Assembly (NCBI GenBank): GCA_900128395.1
Contig: LT649290.1
Coordinates: 1-43,981, forward strand
Direction: 5' to 3'
Origin: Stramenopiles sp. TOSAG23-2
Lineage: Eukaryota; Sar
Length of the DNA: 43,981 nucleotides
Positions 42,989 to 43,981 of this stretch are shown piece after piece (within the stretch, counting starts at the first letter, position 1; each line of letters opens with the position of its first letter). Under the pieces are notes generated by a model, which worked only from the letters and a program-made list of their open reading frames with translations, ran no database searches and was not told the origin of the DNA. Both the position numbers and the translations under genes were made by a program.

Positions 42989-43498
42989 TCAATTCCATTT
43001 ACCATCTTCCTTAGCTGGTCCTAACATATCCGGTGGCTTTTGACGATCTAATACTTTTTCTTCATAAAATTTATATGCCAATCCAGTTAAACAGAAAAAC
43101 CATACAGTATATACAATACGCCATGTACTTTTTTTATTGACGTCTAAAAACAATTCTGGATTTGTTAAACGAAATAATGATGTTGAATCTGGTGCAGGAA
43201 TTTTACCTTTTCTAAATTCTTCCTCTGCTTTATCGCGTTTCTTCTTTTTTCCTTTCTTTTTCTTTTTTATTTTTTTTGCCATACCATCTGTTGATGGTTC
43301 GATGGATGAGGATGCAGATTTAGATGTTGATGATGTTGTATGAATAAATGAACGTTGATGATTATTAATATTATTCATATAATTATTATTATTATTATAA
43401 TTTCTTTTTAATAATCGTATTGATGATTTATTTATATTATTATTACAATTATGACGATGACCAACATGGCATATACGATTGAATGTTAATCGTAACAT
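42989..43498 (-). CDS. Small putative mitochondrial single-pass membrane protein
   Basis: 169 residues. The N-terminus is basic with Arg, Leu and His and no acidic residues (MLRLTFNRICHVGHRH), which suits a mitochondrial targeting peptide. An Asn/Ser-rich stretch and a Lys-rich run follow. The conserved-looking part is the C-terminal 60 residues: LFRLTNPELFLDVNK, one membrane helix (WRIVYTVWFFCLTGLAYKFY) and a short tail with KPPDMLGPAKEDGKWN. This is the pattern of small inner-membrane or respiratory-assembly proteins, but I do not recognise a family. The start is the first ATG of the frame. It converges with DHCR7. Confidence 0.6.
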   Translation of the reverse strand: MLRLTFNRICHVGHRHNCNNNINKSSIRLLKRNYNNNNNYMNNINNHQRSFIHTTSSTSKSASSSIEPSTDGMAKKIKKKKKGKKKKRDKAEEEFRKGKIPAPDSTSLFRLTNPELFLDVNKKSTWRIVYTVWFFCLTGLAYKFYEEKVLDRQKPPDMLGPAKEDGKWN

Positions 43499-43913
43499 AT
43501 TATTATTTATAAGTATTGTTGTTTTTACATATATAGATCCTATTTTTATGTATGTAATATAATATTTTTGTCTTTTCTATTGACTAAGAAAGAAGACAAA
43601 TATAGTAATATTAAACAAATTGAATGGGAAAAGCGAATGTAAATGCAGTGCGTATATGACGGAGGGGGGTTAGTATACAAAACATCAGGAGGAGAGGAAA
43701 GGTGTTTAAAAATGTTTTCTCCACACACACACACTCTTTTAATAAATTAAAACACTGTGTTTTTAATATATATATATATATATTTTAATTATCTCTGACT
43801 CAATCGTCGTCATCCTCTCCTCGTCTCTTTTTTTTTTTCTTTCTTTCTTTGGTCCCCACACACAGTCCGTTTCATCTTCACACTTCCCTTTCTTGCAGCT
43901 CTCTCTCCAATAA
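43499..43913. other. Spacer with AT and CA microsatellites
   Basis: Upstream of the small membrane-protein gene. Contains short CA and TA runs (about 43720-43790) and pyrimidine-rich DNA at 43805-43910. No gene is supported. Confidence 0.5.
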
Positions 43914-43981
43914 TTAATGATGATCTTTAGATGGATCGTGGAAATGGAATTTCTCTGCACCAGTAGCATCCATAACAATAT
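43914..43981 (-). CDS. 3' end of an unidentified gene (partial)
   Basis: Reading leftward from the window edge, an open frame gives VMDATGAEKFHFHDPSKDHH and then TAA (43914-43916). The composition (His, Asp, Lys, Ala) is unlike the AT-rich spacer and suits a protein C-terminus. Only 22 codons are present and no family is recognised. A competing frame through the same bases continues past this stop to 43763 but becomes low-complexity. Confidence 0.45.
   Translation of the reverse strand, partial: IVMDATGAEKFHFHDPSKDHH

Noticed and set aside
1-43981. tRNA genes, rRNA or CRISPR arrays
   Set aside because: I looked for GTTCGA-type T-loop signatures with paired arms and for evenly spaced repeats with unique spacers; none was convincing. 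The only regular arrays are the WD40 units and the minisatellite.

Overview
This is nuclear DNA from an AT-rich unicellular eukaryote. The genes are eukaryote-specific (alpha-tubulin, VPS50, a giant HECT E3 ligase, a delta-7 sterol reductase, a CLN5-like protein). Coding regions are separated by very AT-rich spacers, have no ribosome-binding sites and are not arranged in operons. They carry long Asn/Asp-rich low-complexity tracts. Every gene reads as a single exon, including one of 5090 codons. TAA and TGA both act as stops, so the code looks standard at those codons. The lineage cannot be fixed from sequence alone; an amoeboid or rhizarian-type protist would fit, but this is only an impression.

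Layout from left to right: a gene 3' end (1-105) with a 252-bp tandem repeat; a WD40 / coiled-coil / FAD oxidoreductase gene (1094-5043, +); an MFS transporter (5700-7217, +); a multidomain PTEN-like pseudophosphatase / Tudor / CUE-like / RING-H2 gene (12597-7703, -); a CLN5-like membrane-anchored secretory protein (15425-14061, -); VPS50/syndetin (16744-20568, +); a divergent alpha-tubulin (21640-23004, +); a secreted GHL15-like glycosidase (24692-23346, -); a 5090-residue SPRY/LamG/HECT E3 ligase (40419-25147, -); DHCR7 (41376-42749, +); a small putative mitochondrial membrane protein (43498-42989, -); and the 3' end of one more gene (43981-43914, -). The genes do not form one pathway. Shared themes are ubiquitin ligation (two E3s), the endolysosomal system (VPS50, CLN5-like) and sterol synthesis.

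Three points deserve most attention. (1) The alpha-tubulin has Ala at the position equivalent to Glu254, the residue that catalyses GTP hydrolysis in the microtubule lattice, and it also lacks Lys40. (2) The WD40 gene has nine nearly identical repeats that differ mainly at a few surface positions, joined to a coiled coil and an oxidoreductase domain. This resembles the design of rapidly diversifying recognition receptors. (3) The 12.6-7.7 kb gene joins a catalytically dead PTEN-like phosphatase and C2 domain to Tudor, CUE-like and RING-H2 modules, an architecture I do not recognise.

Sequence integrity: eight perfect tandem duplications of 84-149 bp lie in 5.87-12.49 kb, inside two neighbouring genes, and five of them break the frame. 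Removing one copy of each, plus one single-base correction per gene, gives exactly whole-codon genes (443 and 1391 codons). They may be unmerged contig overlaps or genuine very recent duplications. The WD40 gene also carries one apparent 7-bp deletion.
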